A DNA stretch of 35,245 nucleotides from Rachicladosporium sp. CCFEE 5018 (lineage: Eukaryota > Ascomycota > Dothideomycetes > Cladosporiales > Cladosporiaceae). The stretch is from the NCBI GenBank assembly GCA_002077045.2, contig KZ111218.1, positions 1 through 35,245 on the forward strand. The letters are read 5' to 3'. The notes beneath the pieces are model-generated. The model was given only the letters and a program-made list of their open reading frames with translations, was not told where the DNA came from and did no database searches. Position numbers and translations under genes: made by a program. How positions within the stretch are numbered: position 1 is the stretch's first letter; every line of letters starts with the position of its first letter. This document shows, piece by piece, positions 19,416-30,600 of this stretch.

Positions 19416-20619
19416 CTAGTGGTCGCGCTGTCCACTCGCCCTCGGTGAGCGCAAGTCATTCGTCGTATCCGAATCACTCGCATTCGCATCATGCACTCCA
19501 ACAGAACCAACACCACCCCCCGTCCCCTTCTCAAGATCACCATGCTCCTGCACCGGCTGCAAGACATGTCCGCGATGTGCCTGGCCCATCATAGCCCCAC
19601 CAGCCGTGGCATTGCTGACTCCCCTGCGATGTCCCAGCGCACTTTCACCACGCATCCCAATCGCAGTCTCGAGCTCGAGGAACTTCGTCAACTTGTAAAA
19701 ACCTGCTGCGAGGATGCCACCGAGGATTGGCGCAAGCCAGTAAATCCAGTGGTAGGTCGGGAAGTGGCGGTTCAGGACTGCGGTGGCGAAAGAGCGGGCT
19801 GGGTTTAAACCTGCGCCGGTGAAGGGGAGGCCGACGAGCTGGGTGAGGAAGAGGGAGAGGCCGATGCCGATGGGTGCTAGGAACTGCGATCGAAATCAGT
19901 CTAAGTCTTGATGTGGTAGGTTGAGATGAATATGAACAGTTCCCTTGTGCTTATCGGCGGCCAGCACAAACACCGCAAACACGAAGGCAGACGTCAAAAG
20001 CATCTCGATGACTACTTTCTTATCAGCATCTCTCTCCTCTTCTTGCCCTCTCCTAAAGTCACTCACAAAACCCCCTCACAACACTAGTTCCCGCACCCAA
20101 CATCGTCTCCCCCCTCAACCTGCCCGGAAACAAGCATGACACCAACCCTGCCGCCGCCAATCCCCCCGCAAACTGCACAAAGATCACCCCAACCGCCCTC
20201 CCCTTTCCCAAAGTCCCAAGCACAACCATCCCAACCGCCACAGCCGGACTGAACAACGCCCCCGTAACCTTAAAGAAAACCCATCCCCAAACCAGCAAAC
20301 TAAACCCGAACCCCAACGCCGTATAAATCTTCGGCGCCGTCGGGTTCAGCACGGCGATCGCCACGTCCGCGGCCGGCACGCCGGGTAGGGCGGGCGTGTG
20401 AGCGATCCGAGAGCAGGACAGGGCGAAGAAGAGGTAGAAGGTTGTGCCGAGGAATTCTGAGAGGATGGCGATCAGGAAGTTGTAGAGGGCGGGGGAGAGG
20501 AAGGCGAGGTGGCGGTCGCGGAGGGAGGTACCAAGGGGTTTAGTGGCTTTAGTCGAGATTGCTGGGTGAGGAGCAGGGGGAGGAGGGCCGCGATGGAATG
20601 GCAGGGTTGTGGATGCCAT
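19416..20619 (-). CDS. Aquaporin (MIP family), first NPA box replaced by SPA
   Basis: Water or small-solute channel of the plasma or internal membrane. Exons are 20619-20067, 20011-19938 and 19883-19416, giving 364 aa. Intron 1 (20066-20012, 55 bp) is GTGAGT...TAG. Intron 2 (19937-19884, 54 bp) has a weak GTTCAT donor and a CAG acceptor. Both are required to restore the family sequence. The first pore box is GALFSPAVAVG (Ser-Pro-Ala at about 124-126) and the second is GLNPARSF (NPA at about 236-238). The remaining segments fit six helices, with a hydrophilic Gly-rich C-terminal tail. The start chosen is MASTTLPFHR at 20619; an in-frame ATG at 20754 would add 45 residues lacking similarity. 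It resembles orthodox fungal aquaporins more than long aquaglyceroporins. Confidence 0.88.
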
Positions 20620-21017
20620 TGATGGTGTTGTGAGGGGAGGGGCAGTGAAGCGAGTGTTGCAATCTATGTGGGCGGACAGTCGAGTGAATGAGTTGTGGAG
20701 GTAAGGGAGTGTATAGATGGTGATCATCGTGAAGAGTGCGTGAGGGCAGAACATGGATGGCTTTGTTGATTTCCATCGGTTGAATCAAGGCAATCGCACC
20801 TCTTACACTTGAGACTGGGAAAGCGCCGTAGGGACTGGCAAGAGCGCGCTTGCTCGAAGCATCTTGTGTTCTCGATGGTGTATGACTTTTGGGATTCGCC
20901 AGGTTTAACCTGTTGCTGGTCCCCATATGCACCCTAGTCCTACATCTACTGCTCCCTCTCTCCACAACGCCATATACAGATCGCCCCAGCCCATCCTCCC
21001 TCGCACACATCAATCCT
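20620..21017. promoter_or_regulatory. Aquaporin promoter region and SPT6 3' flank
   Basis: This 398-bp region lies between two leftward genes. The ATG at 20754 is in frame with the aquaporin and could be an alternative start. Otherwise I see only C/T-rich DNA and no further gene. Confidence 0.3.
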
Positions 21018-23269
21018 CTACCGTGCGTGCACCGCCCGTCCCCCATTCGCCACTCCATTCCCATGTGCTTTCACCCCACCCGTCCCATGATTCGCCACGA
21101 GCAACTTGAACCCATTCTTCAACGCCCTCATATCCGGATACTTATTCCCCTGCAACTGGAAACCCGAAGGAATAACTTTGACAGGCCAGAAGAACGTCCC
21201 CGCGTCACGGCCAGGTTTGAAGCACAGGTGGAAGTAGCCTGGGTACGAGCGGTCGATGCAGAAGACGTACATGCTGCGCTTGGGGTTGGCGTCGGTGTAG
21301 GTTGTTAGCCAGGCCTCTGTGAGGGTGTTAGTAATAAGACTACAAAGATTAGGAGTAAGACCAAAGACGTACCAGACTGCTGCTTAGTTCCACTCTGGTA
21401 CCGATCATCACCCATCATCTCGTCCACTTTCTTTGCCATGGCCTTGACATGGAGCACAATCAATTCGTCGAGATCGCTGTAAGTGGCTTTGTCGACACGC
21501 AGCGTCTTGCCAACGCTGAATTCGTTCTCCTTGTCGAGTTCCAGCACGTCTTCGTGTTTGAAGACTCCGTCGTGCACCTTCCAAGTGATGACGAGATGGT
21601 CGGTCCCCTTACTGCTAGGTCTGATGATGCAGTCACCACGACCCTGCTTAGCCAGCTCAGCCTCAGCCTGCGCAGAGTTGAAAGCGCGGTAAAGTGAGTG
21701 CTTGATAACACGCTGGATTCGAGCAGAAGAGTCAGTCGATGTGGCCTTCTTCATCTCTCGTGTGTCCCGAGCCTCTTGATCATTGTCCCACTCATCGACA
21801 CCGTGGTACATTTCCCGCTTGAATGGCTTCCGCAGCTCTTGTTCACGCATAGTCAACTGCGCAGTGAGCTTTCTCGTATCGAGATGCGTGATCTTGGCCT
21901 GTATGACCTGATTCGATTGCCAAACTTGACGAGCTTCAAGACCATTCTTCTCCATGTCTTCTGGGAACTCGGTNNNNNNNNNNNNNNNNNNNNNNNNNNN
22001 NNNNNNNNNNNNNNNNNNNNNNNNNNNNNNNNNNNNNNNNNNNNNNNNNNNNNNNNNNNNNNNNNNNNNNNNNAGCTCCCAGAGGTTGGTCTGGGTAATG
22101 AGCTTCTCAGCATGCATCTCGTGTTGCGGCTCATCCGGATAACGTGGATCCGGGGTACGTGCAATCCGCTCGGTGTGGATGAGATAATCCTTGCGATTCT
22201 GAAAGATGTAGGGCGGCTCGAGGTTCTCCACATTCATGAAGTGCAAAACCTTCGCGACTGCCTGCTCGAAAGGTTCTCGCAAGTTGTCCAGTCTCCGGCC
22301 TTGCCGAGGGTACATGATGTTCGAGATCCACTTCGCCTCTTCTGCAGAACGCTCGATCTGCTCCTCCTCAGTCAAGTCCATGATATCCTTGTATGGCTTG
22401 CGCGCAAGCTGGAATCTCTCCGGCACGTCGGTCATGCGTATAAGGTCGTCTTCCGGAGTCAGCATTTTCTCTTTCAGCTGCGATGGCTCGAAGACATCTT
22501 TCAACTCTGTCGGGCGACCGGAGTCGGCTTCATCTGCCATGATGTCCTTCTCCACAGCGAGAGCCCACTCGAACTCGTTGCCTTCTCCGAAAGCTCCCAT
22601 GATATCCTCTTGCTCGGCTTCTGTCAGACCAGACTCTTTCAGCTTTTGCAAGCTTGTGTAGCCTGACTTCGAAGGCTGTCGGATCTCCAGATCATCTCGC
22701 AACCTCTCGCCGTCCTCGTCAGGGAACTCATCCTGCTCGATGAAATCGTCCATCTCGTCGCCATAGCCACCAAAGGCGCGCGCTCTTGCAGCTGCCCCAG
22801 CACCCTCGCCGCCCTCTTCCTCGTCCGAGAAGATGTCTTGCACGCCCCTCGCTTCTACGCTTGCACGGTCTTCGCGATGGCCTCTCTTCAATCGCTTGAA
22901 CTTGCTCTCCTTCGCCGGCCTCTGTTCTCCACCATGCGTCTCACCGATCAGGTCCAGATCCTCATCGTCCAGCATATCATCCTCAGCCTCCTCCCTCCGC
23001 CGCTTCTTCCTCTCCTCCTTGCGCTCCTGCCGCTTTCGTTCCTTCTCTTCCTCGTCGTCCTCATCCTCGTCTACGATGAAACCTTCCCGAATGGCTCGCG
23101 CGGCCTCCTCATCGTCATCGTCGTCCTCCTCACTGGAATCATCCATATCGGCATCGCGGGTCTTCCTGCCGGGGCGAGTGGTGGGATTGCCGTCTTCATC
23201 GAGCTCCTCCTCTTCCTCCTCTTCGCTGGCCTCCTGAGCAGCCGTGTCGAAATAAGGGTTACTCGCCAT
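21018..23269 (-). CDS. SPT6: Transcription elongation factor / histone chaperone Spt6, middle missing in assembly gap
   Basis: Spt6 binds nucleosomes and RNA polymerase II and restores chromatin behind it. The start ATG at 23269 opens a long acidic N-terminus (Glu/Asp runs, then ADMDDSSEEDDDDDEEAAR). Next come the Spt6 helical region with MTDVPERFQLARKPYKD and the stretch to LITQTNLWE. Then 100 N follow. After the gap come an S1-like part (VWQSNQVIQAKITHLDTRKL) and the tandem SH2 region (GDCIIRPSSKGTDHLVITWK). Intron 21372-21317 (56 bp, GTACGT...CTAAC...CAG) leads to the last exon 21316-21018 with MYVFCIDRSYPGYFHLCFK. Only about 700 residues are visible, whereas family members are about 1,400. 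The YqgF, HhH and death-like domains are not present in the visible sequence and presumably lie in the gap. Confidence 0.93.
21974..22073. other. Assembly gap, 100 N
   Basis: Exactly 100 undetermined bases lie within SPT6. Runs of exactly 100 N are a common placeholder for a gap of unknown size. Comparison with the family's normal length suggests roughly 2 kb of coding sequence is missing, so the apparent reading frame across the N run has no meaning. Confidence 0.98.
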
Positions 23270-23812
23270 CTTTTGAGCTCGCTACAGGAACTTTCTGATG
23301 GACAAGAAGAACTGGGACGTAGGCAGTGCAGGGACGGTGGGTCACGCTCCGATGTGAAGTAGGCAGAGGGCGGAGGTTTGGCTAGGAATGGCTGATGAAG
23401 AGGGTGTTGCGTAGAAGTGGCTTTGCGAAAGCGTGGAACACCTCTGAAGCAAGTGAAGCCCTGCTTTCCCGTGAGGATGCGGCGATCACAACGATGAAGA
23501 GATGGATGCAGTGTCGGAGGTGAGGTGGTATGTGTACTGGAGGAGAAGTTCGCGTGTTCCATGTCAGGAAGTCGCGACTCCCGACTCGCGCAGGCTTGGC
23601 ACTTCCGTCACGTGGCCATGTGGTACAGTACAGTATGTTCACCACGATGTCAACGGAATGAAATGAGCGGCAAGAACTGATGTAGTGCAATTCGTCAGAA
23701 GTAAAGTCGTATATACATCGTCTCATAATCAAGTCATTCAGCGTCATCTACCCAACGTATTCATGCAGCCCACACGCTGATCAAGAACGCCATCATTGCA
23801 AGACGTTCCAGT
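23270..23812. promoter_or_regulatory. SPT6 promoter region and amylase 3' flank
   Basis: This 543-bp gap separates two leftward genes. It contains a CACGTG E-box at 23609-23614, about 340 bp upstream of the SPT6 start codon. Short open frames here have no protein character. Confidence 0.35.
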
Positions 23813-25632
23813 CTACCGCTTCCTTCGTACCACTTTCTTTAGCGTTGAGAACCCCGACGTAACAGACCTCGATCTGGTTGTCGTTCCTCCGCACTGCGAG
23901 CCCCTGTTCGCAGTAGGATAGTACACTCTGGGCTGCCCAAGACCCATGGGCACGGCGATGCTTCCCGAGCTATCGGCTGTCAGGGTAGTGCAACCCAGCA
24001 ACTCGGTCACCACAGTGCCTGCAGTATAGCCAGCTGGGATGACTTGAGTGTAATTTGCACCAGTAGAGCCCTTGTTGGAAGTCACAGTTACGAGCTTGCC
24101 CTTCTTCGTCGCTATCGTGGTGGTATCCGTGTAGATCGGCCAGCTCTGATACGATAGGTAGGTGCTATCATCCCTGATAGCATTCTTGCGCGCCCAGTTG
24201 AGTTTCTTGATCAGACCATACAGTGGCGCTGCGGTGTTGTACTGCGAGAACCAGATCGCCTCTCGGTTGAAGGGGTCATTGCCACCATTGTTGCTGCCGC
24301 TCGCGCTGTAGCGTTGCTCCTGGCCTTGGTAAATGATCGGGATCCCATCAGCGAGCATCGTGAACGAAATAATGTTCATCGCCGCAGCCAGGTCTCCTTG
24401 GACGAACGCAAAACGTGGGTTGTCGTGATTCTCGCTGAAGGTGCCGAGGAGAGACGTGTCTTTGCATTTACTCTTTACGTTGTTGACTGCAGTCGCCAAG
24501 TCGGTCATCGCATTCGTCGGTGCCGTGGTTGTGGACTTGAAGGCGTTGAAGAGAGCGAAGTATCTGCGACAAAATTAGCTTTCATGAACGGTACACCACT
24601 TCAGGAAGGTCTGACTGACAGTCCATAGTTCAGCACACCAGGCAAGTAGTTCTGATACTTGCAGACGAAGGACGCATCATTGATGTAGACCTCGCCGAAC
24701 ATATAGGTATTCGCTGCAGCCAAGAAAGTGCTCCAGAAGCCAGTGTTGACTTGCAAGACCGTATCAAGGCGAATGCCGTCAATGCCGTATTGCGGTATGA
24801 GGCCTGCGATCCAGGCGGCATAGCCGAGTTGGACGACAGGATCTTCCGTCCGCAGATCAGGAAGTGGCACTTGAGTATCGCCGATCCAGCAGTCTTGGAT
24901 TTGGGTCTGCGAGAAATCGTTAGCATGCATCTTGAAATGTATGCGAGCAGTGCTGGGCACCGAGCCGAACTTACCATGTTGGCGAGGTTGTTGTAATCGA
25001 TCGTGCAGTAAGGGAAGTGATAGTTCGACTTCTTGTTGAAGGGTCGGAACTTGGTGTAGTCGATATTGTCAATGCTTCCCTTCGCATTATACGCCATGTG
25101 GTTGACGACAACGTCGACCATCAAATACTGCAAACATGGTCAGCGGACGGGTAGCGAATACGAAAGAGCTCTATGCATACCATGCCACGCGCGTGTAAAG
25201 CAGCGGAAAGCGCCTTCAGGTCTCCAGAAGTACCAAAGTGCGAGTTGAGCGACGTGATGTCCTGTGCCCAGTAGCCATGGTAAGCGTCTCCATACGCAGT
25301 CGTGTCTGCCGAACAGTCAGTCTCGTATGGCATACATCTGCACTCATGATCTAGTTACCTTCGATATTCTTCACAATCGGCGAGATCCATATCGCATCGA
25401 AGCCCATCCCTTGGATATAGTCCAGCTTGCTTATGATGCCTTGGTAGTTGCCGCCGCAGTAACGTCCTTGAGATGCATCGCAAGTCGCACTTGTCGAGCC
25501 GTCCGCTCTTGCGAAGCGATCTGTGAGGACTTGGTATATGGACCGACTTCGCCACGCTGCATTGGAGGCCGCATGTGCGCTGTGACAGAGCGCCAGGCTC
25601 AATGTCGTTGTGAAGATACTCGAGATATGCAT
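23813..25632 (-). CDS. Secreted alpha-amylase, GH13 (Taka-amylase type), five exons
   Basis: Endo-acting enzyme that hydrolyses alpha-1,4 bonds of starch outside the cell. Exons are 25632-25359, 25305-25181, 25127-24975, 24906-24620 and 24563-23813, giving 529 aa. The four introns are 53-68 bp, GT...CAG, one with a GTCAGT donor. Residues 1-21 form a signal peptide ending HSAHA. Conserved regions are DVVVNHM (I), GIRLDTVLQV with nucleophile Asp232 (II), MFGEVYIND with acid/base Glu256 (III) and FSENHDNPRF with Asp327 (IV). TTAYGDAYHGYW near the second exon start is typical of fungal amylases. There is no starch-binding CBM20. The protein ends in a basic tail, LKKVVRRKR, unusual for a secreted amylase. 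All catalytic residues are intact. Confidence 0.94.
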
Positions 25633-27128
25633 GCTGATGAGGGATTCAATTGCCAGATGTTGTGGTACCCAATGGGTCTGATCAAAGAATGACGTGTGAT
25701 GATCATGCAGTTATGTTGTCTATTGTGGCAAGGTCGATGATCTTGAGTACGGGCGAATCGGCAGTAATCACAGTAGACAATAAAACGGCCTACCAGCGGA
25801 CATCGAGTTCCTTTGATATGCGGATATAGGCGTGGAGTGTCTCACATGCCCCGATGGTCTGGTTGGATCAACACCAGCACGCGCACATGTTAGCTATGTT
25901 AGTGGCGGGTGAAGTGCTCCATCTGCAAGAGGCGCAGTAGCATAAGATGGGGCAGGAATGCTACCGTGCTGCCACTTGACTGCTGTCGTCAAGGCGCATG
26001 ACAAAGGCGTAGCTCGGTTGCCGGAGGTATATGCTTTGTGACGCGCCGGCTCTCGCGGGTTCAGCATATGGAAGCATCTGATCTGTCGACGAAGCTGTTG
26101 AGCCCTTCGATGTGGGCTGCGAAAGTAGGGTGGCTGTTGCGCCATATTGTGGATATGGCTTAGCCTAACGGTCGGCATCTTGACGCTACTCGGTAGATTG
26201 GATTGCATACCAATGGTCGGCGGCCATAGCCGCCGTCAACAAAGCGAATTGAATAATGGAAAAAATGTTCTTTCTTCTCGAGCATTTTCCTTGACTCGCG
26301 AAGGCCCAGCTTACCCTGCCGGTAAATGTTGATGGAAATCCCGGCGAAGTGCTGCCACTGGCTGGTGGTGTACCTCCTTGCGTTTTGGAAAAGGCAGCTG
26401 GCCAAAGCCTTAGCACCCACTAGCAAGGAACTGCTCGAGCGTGACCTCGACGACCATCGTTTCGACAGCAGTACGGGAAGACGATCCTCCAAGAGCTCTA
26501 CACCCACTTGCAGTCTAGCCCTGTGCGTGATTTCGTCATGCCGTCGTGATCAGTAGCGGCGGAGGCGACGTGCAGTAAGGCGGCATTAGGCGCAAGTGCT
26601 CGTGCAAGCGTACCAGTCGTACACATGGTCGGTAAACCGTCTCAGATAGAAAGTCTCGCATCTCTACGGACGCTGCGGGCACGTTTAACTGGTCGTAGAA
26701 ATGGAGGAAGAAACCCCTCGCATGCGGGCTGACAAGCCGAGGCGGGTGGTCCACGACAAGCGATAGGACTAGGGAAAGCTCCATGATTATTGTGAGACCT
26801 GACTACGGCTAGTGCGATGATGGCGAGTGTGCGGGCATAGGGTTCGCAGTTGAGCGTTGTGAGCTGCATGGTGGAGGTGAGGTCGACCGGAGAAGGGCAC
26901 AGAAAGAAGGTTGGGCGCCCGGCTGCGGCGATCGTGGTGCGTGCACATGCATGTCCATTTTGTACCACTCGAAACAACTCATTAAGCATGAGCTGTCTAT
27001 GTGTTACATGCTTCACATATCCCGCCGTTGACTTCAGGCGGCCGGCTTGGACCACCCATTGATCTCAGGCCATATACATCGTCTTGCCTGTCGCTTTTCT
27101 GTACTCTGTGCCGCTCGGATTAGCCCCG
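25633..27128. other. Gene-poor 1.5-kb region
   Basis: The left part is the promoter side of the amylase gene. Several frames of 60-140 codons exist on both strands (for example 26330-26556 plus, 26642-27055 minus). None has a recognisable domain, a consistent exon structure or a clear start context. I see no repeat or mobile element. Some could be remnants of coding sequence. Confidence 0.35.
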
Positions 27129-27636
27129 ATGTCTCGCCGGTTAGATGGCTGGCGAGCTTATTCCCACAAGCCTCCCTCACCGCACAATACTAGCAGCAGC
27201 TCTGATCCGCAGACTCCACTCCAAGACCTCCCATCACCCAACAAGAGCATGATGTCTCACCACCATCTACACCACTCTTCGCCAGTCCGGCACTATCTGT
27301 ACCAGCCGCGAAGCAGACTCCACTATGCTGATCCTGCGGGGTTTGCATATGCCCTTTTTAGGCAATCTAACTTTCAGCGATGGGATTCCAAGTTCTCCAC
27401 TATGCCCACCTCACCTCACGGACTACAGCAGTGAAAGCCGTTCACGTGCGGCTGGAAGTCTCCACAGCAACGTGAGTCCACTCGGCCGGACGCCCAGCAG
27501 TGGACCGTTCTATCGTGCCAGTGAAGGCCCGATCTCCAGCGACTACATGTCTCGGAAGCCTCTGAAAGAAACGCACGAGCAGTGTGTGTTGCAGTGCGAT
27601 CAGCCACGCCGCCTCAACATGGCAGAATCGGCGTAA
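27129..27636 (+). CDS. Weak hypothetical gene, Ser/Pro/His-rich, possibly spliced
   Basis: An ATG at 27129 opens a frame beginning MSRRLDGWRAYSHKPPSPHN, followed by Ser/Pro/His-rich sequence. A second frame from about 27378 continues in similar style (LTDYSSESRSRAAGSLHSN, then GRTPSSGPFYRASEGPISSD) to a TAA at 27634. A putative intron 27299-27377 (79 bp) with a weak GTACCA donor and a CTAACTTTCAG end would join the two in phase. A GTAAGC overlapping the terminal stop could be another donor leading to a third exon. The composition suggests a disordered protein. There is no family match that I recognise, and it may not be a gene. Confidence 0.28.
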
Positions 27637-27719
27637 GCCATCTTCTCCGCCTTGCTTGACGTCTCAAGTAGGCTGCAAGGAGTGGTGCAGCTATGTCCCA
27701 AAAAACGACCTCACGATCA

Positions 27720-29861
27720 TCATATGATCTGTAGTCGTTCCCACTCACCATCTCCAAACATGTCTACAGGCTCACCACCGCCGTTGACATATACTTCACC
27801 AACGAAGTAAGCCCGCGGCATTGGCGCGACCGTAGGACGCTCTGAATCGCCTTGCGCTGGGCGCAGTAGAAAGGGTGCCGCAGAGCCAGCAACAAGACAA
27901 ACTTCGTCACCCACCTCAACAGCCTGCGGCACAATAGCTAGCAGCTTCGCAGCAGGACACGCTGGAGCACCCAGATTATTCAATAGCACCAGCCGCCGGC
28001 CCACCAAAGAGATCTGTGGAATAAAGACGTCCGATGTCCTGTTCTTGAAAAGCTCATCCTGCTTCGCAGGGAAAGGTAGAATCTCCCTCCAGAAGTCGTA
28101 GTCTGGTATAGTGTGACTTTCATCCTCGCGCGCAAGTCGCAACAACGAGAGCTGATTCCGGAAAAAGTCAGCCGCATCTGTAAGTCTACCGGCTTTCGAT
28201 TCGCGCTGTATCTTTCGGCATGTCAGCCAGCGTATCCAGTGTGCAAACGCTGCGTGGGTCTCTTCATCACATGGTCGCACGCTCTCGCGACATAGGAAGG
28301 TATCCATCCACCAATGAAGCCGAGTCCGGCCATGGCAATTGATGATTGCCGGACATGTGAGAAGGAGGTCGGCTGTGCGGTTGAAGTCGGCGTCATCGAT
28401 CATTTCATTGTAGGAGTTGCCGATGTGCGTTACCTTACCAATGCGCTTGGAACTGACTTCTAGGATTGAGCCCTTGATCTGCGGTCGTAGCGAACTGATG
28501 CATAGTGCGGTGGCTTGACTGAGGCCAGGTTGTTCCTCGCGAAGCCGAATCGGATACGGTTCGGAAGGCTTGCTCGCGGTGAAGTCAACTACCCACGACG
28601 GCGTGCCGATGTCTATGCACCCCTTCAACGATCGTCGCTCATGCATCAGGGCTAGAGTCCAAAGCCATCCGCTCTCCTCTATCACCCAGGTAGTCGCCTC
28701 CTTAAATACCATCGCAGCCGGAATAGAGTAGTCAATCGACAGAGGTAGCTCTGGAAACCCATACACCGAAGCAATTTGCTTCATGATCACCAGTGGAACG
28801 AAGACTCTGTCTCGAGGATCTGTCGTCTCGCTGAGAAAGCAAGCCTGCAGCTGCCGTGCAAAAGTTCGTAACATATACGTCCGACCCTCGCCAATAGTGT
28901 TCGCTTGCGAGGCACCAACAAGACGATCAGCGTACATCCTTGCGACTGACATCTCAGACCTATCGCCAGCGAGTATATTCCGCAAAGCTTGGAAGCGCAT
29001 TGGCATGAAACCGAGCATCTGTCCCTCATAGCTCCTGTCTATCATCGACGTTCCATACCGTAACGCCCGCAGTGTAATGCCCAACTGGCTCCGCGAGTAA
29101 AAATACGACGTCTCGTTGAGCTCTTGCCGCGTGAACCAAGTCGGTCCGCACCAGATCTCCGCCTGCTTCGCCAGCGCGATTTCCTGGATCACCCAGGATC
29201 GGCTGAAGTAAGCGCGGTCCCAAAATCTCACTGTAGCTCTCCAGATCGCGGCTTCAAAACGGGGCAGATTGGTACCCTCCAGTGAGTGATGTTGGAATCT
29301 GTTAAGAAAGCCAGTTTCGTAATTGTAGTGGCCACGCATTTGGTAGTACTGCTGCAGTAGGGCGCGAAAGAACTCCCGAACTTGATAGACCTCGTTATCA
29401 GGATCGGGACCTAGCCACACGAGGACTTTGACAGCGTTTCTATAGATTATATGCATGATTGGCACTTGGATCGTCCGCTCCTCGAAGTCCGCTTGATTGA
29501 TACAAACAGCATCTATCCAGAACCACGCAGTTCCACCCTCGTTGCGGTAAGGCTCTGCGTACACAGCTACGATTCGTTGCCGCATCGCGTGCGCAAGATT
29601 CGGCGCTATCGTCGTTTCGACACCGTTGACGAGTGCTGTAGATTCGACATGTCCACGATTGGCTAGTGGCTCGTCCCATGCGTATGATATGCATTCATAG
29701 GCTGGACAAGCGTCCAAGGAAAATGTGGTTAGAGTGCAGGATATGGAAGTGCGTACGCTCGCATTCAAGAAGTCCTCTATGGGCGGTATGGCCAGCTCAA
29801 GCAGACGGAAGTTTGAGTCTGTGAGGCGCTCGGGGTATGCGGTCTGAAGCTCGGGGTCCAT
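27720..29861 (-). CDS. HET-domain (heterokaryon incompatibility) protein
   Basis: Intronless, 713 aa. The frame opens slightly upstream, but the first ATG is at 29861 (MDPELQTAYPERLTDSNFRL). HET-domain proteins can trigger cell death after fusion of genetically different hyphae. Many family members have unknown roles. The three HET blocks are visible: YECISYAWDEP (about 55-65), FWIDAVCINQADFEERTIQV (about 113-132) and IYRNAVKVLVWLGPD (about 138-152). The C-terminal region includes YFVGEVYVNGGGEPVDM, the end pattern seen in many of these proteins. No STAND NTPase or WD repeats are present. The 3' end abuts the weak hypothetical gene on the other strand. Confidence 0.9.
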   Translation of the reverse strand: MDPELQTAYPERLTDSNFRLLELAIPPIEDFLNASVRTSISCTLTTFSLDACPAYECISYAWDEPLANRGHVESTALVNGVETTIAPNLAHAMRQRIVAVYAEPYRNEGGTAWFWIDAVCINQADFEERTIQVPIMHIIYRNAVKVLVWLGPDPDNEVYQVREFFRALLQQYYQMRGHYNYETGFLNRFQHHSLEGTNLPRFEAAIWRATVRFWDRAYFSRSWVIQEIALAKQAEIWCGPTWFTRQELNETSYFYSRSQLGITLRALRYGTSMIDRSYEGQMLGFMPMRFQALRNILAGDRSEMSVARMYADRLVGASQANTIGEGRTYMLRTFARQLQACFLSETTDPRDRVFVPLVIMKQIASVYGFPELPLSIDYSIPAAMVFKEATTWVIEESGWLWTLALMHERRSLKGCIDIGTPSWVVDFTASKPSEPYPIRLREEQPGLSQATALCISSLRPQIKGSILEVSSKRIGKVTHIGNSYNEMIDDADFNRTADLLLTCPAIINCHGRTRLHWWMDTFLCRESVRPCDEETHAAFAHWIRWLTCRKIQRESKAGRLTDAADFFRNQLSLLRLAREDESHTIPDYDFWREILPFPAKQDELFKNRTSDVFIPQISLVGRRLVLLNNLGAPACPAAKLLAIVPQAVEVGDEVCLVAGSAAPFLLRPAQGDSERPTVAPMPRAYFVGEVYVNGGGEPVDMFGDGEWERLQII

Positions 29862-30600
29862 GATACTGAGCAACAGCTATCTGCTCTCTGCTTCCGTGGC
29901 TAATCGTCAAAGGCTTCGACGTGTGACGCCGCCAGTGGTACCGCTCGATGAGATAGACACGGAGAGAGATTGAGACAGATACTTACTGTCAACGAGCGCG
30001 ACAAGAACTGCACAGGGGCCAATCCAGGACCGGTGAACATTCGCCGCATCATGGACACCAGTGCATACTCACGCAGTATTGCTCTAGGGCGTCGAGACAC
30101 ATGTACGGAGTGATGGTGTATCTTATCGTGAAATGTGAAACTGGAGGTAGTTACGTGTAGTATGTTAGGCTCGAACGCTGGGTGCACTTGAAGTTCAAGG
30201 GTCTCAAAAGGGCATCGCCGAGTCAACACAAGCGCTGGAGCTTGCACAATATAGAGATGTCAATGCAAAGGGTATCTAAACCTCCTCTTCCTCTTCCAAG
30301 CGATCAGATAGCGTGATTGTGTCTCACCGTCTCTTCGCACCGACCCGGTACACCAGCGCCACCACATCGACTGCGCTCGCAACGAGCGTGCCACAACCAC
30401 TGATCTCGTGGCTAGTGTCACGCGTTCCACGTTGGATGCCTTCAGTGCGCTGTCACACGAGTCCACAGCGCACACAGCGTGGTCTGCAAGGCCAAAGCAG
30501 TCACGCGTGCACTCCATGTTGGTCACACTATCTCGTTGTGCCCTTTCTTATCGCGCATTGCTTGAGCCTCGCGACTTTCGCGACTTGCGTCATCAGACCC
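29862..30600. other. HET-gene promoter region and STE7 3' flank
   Basis: This 739-bp gap separates two leftward genes. Short frames on both strands (for example 30260-30526 minus) lack domains. I see no repeat or regulatory structure worth naming. Confidence 0.3.

Noticed and set aside
21698..22666. 322-codon plus-strand frame across the N run
   Set aside because: Antisense to SPT6, and its apparent length depends on undetermined bases.
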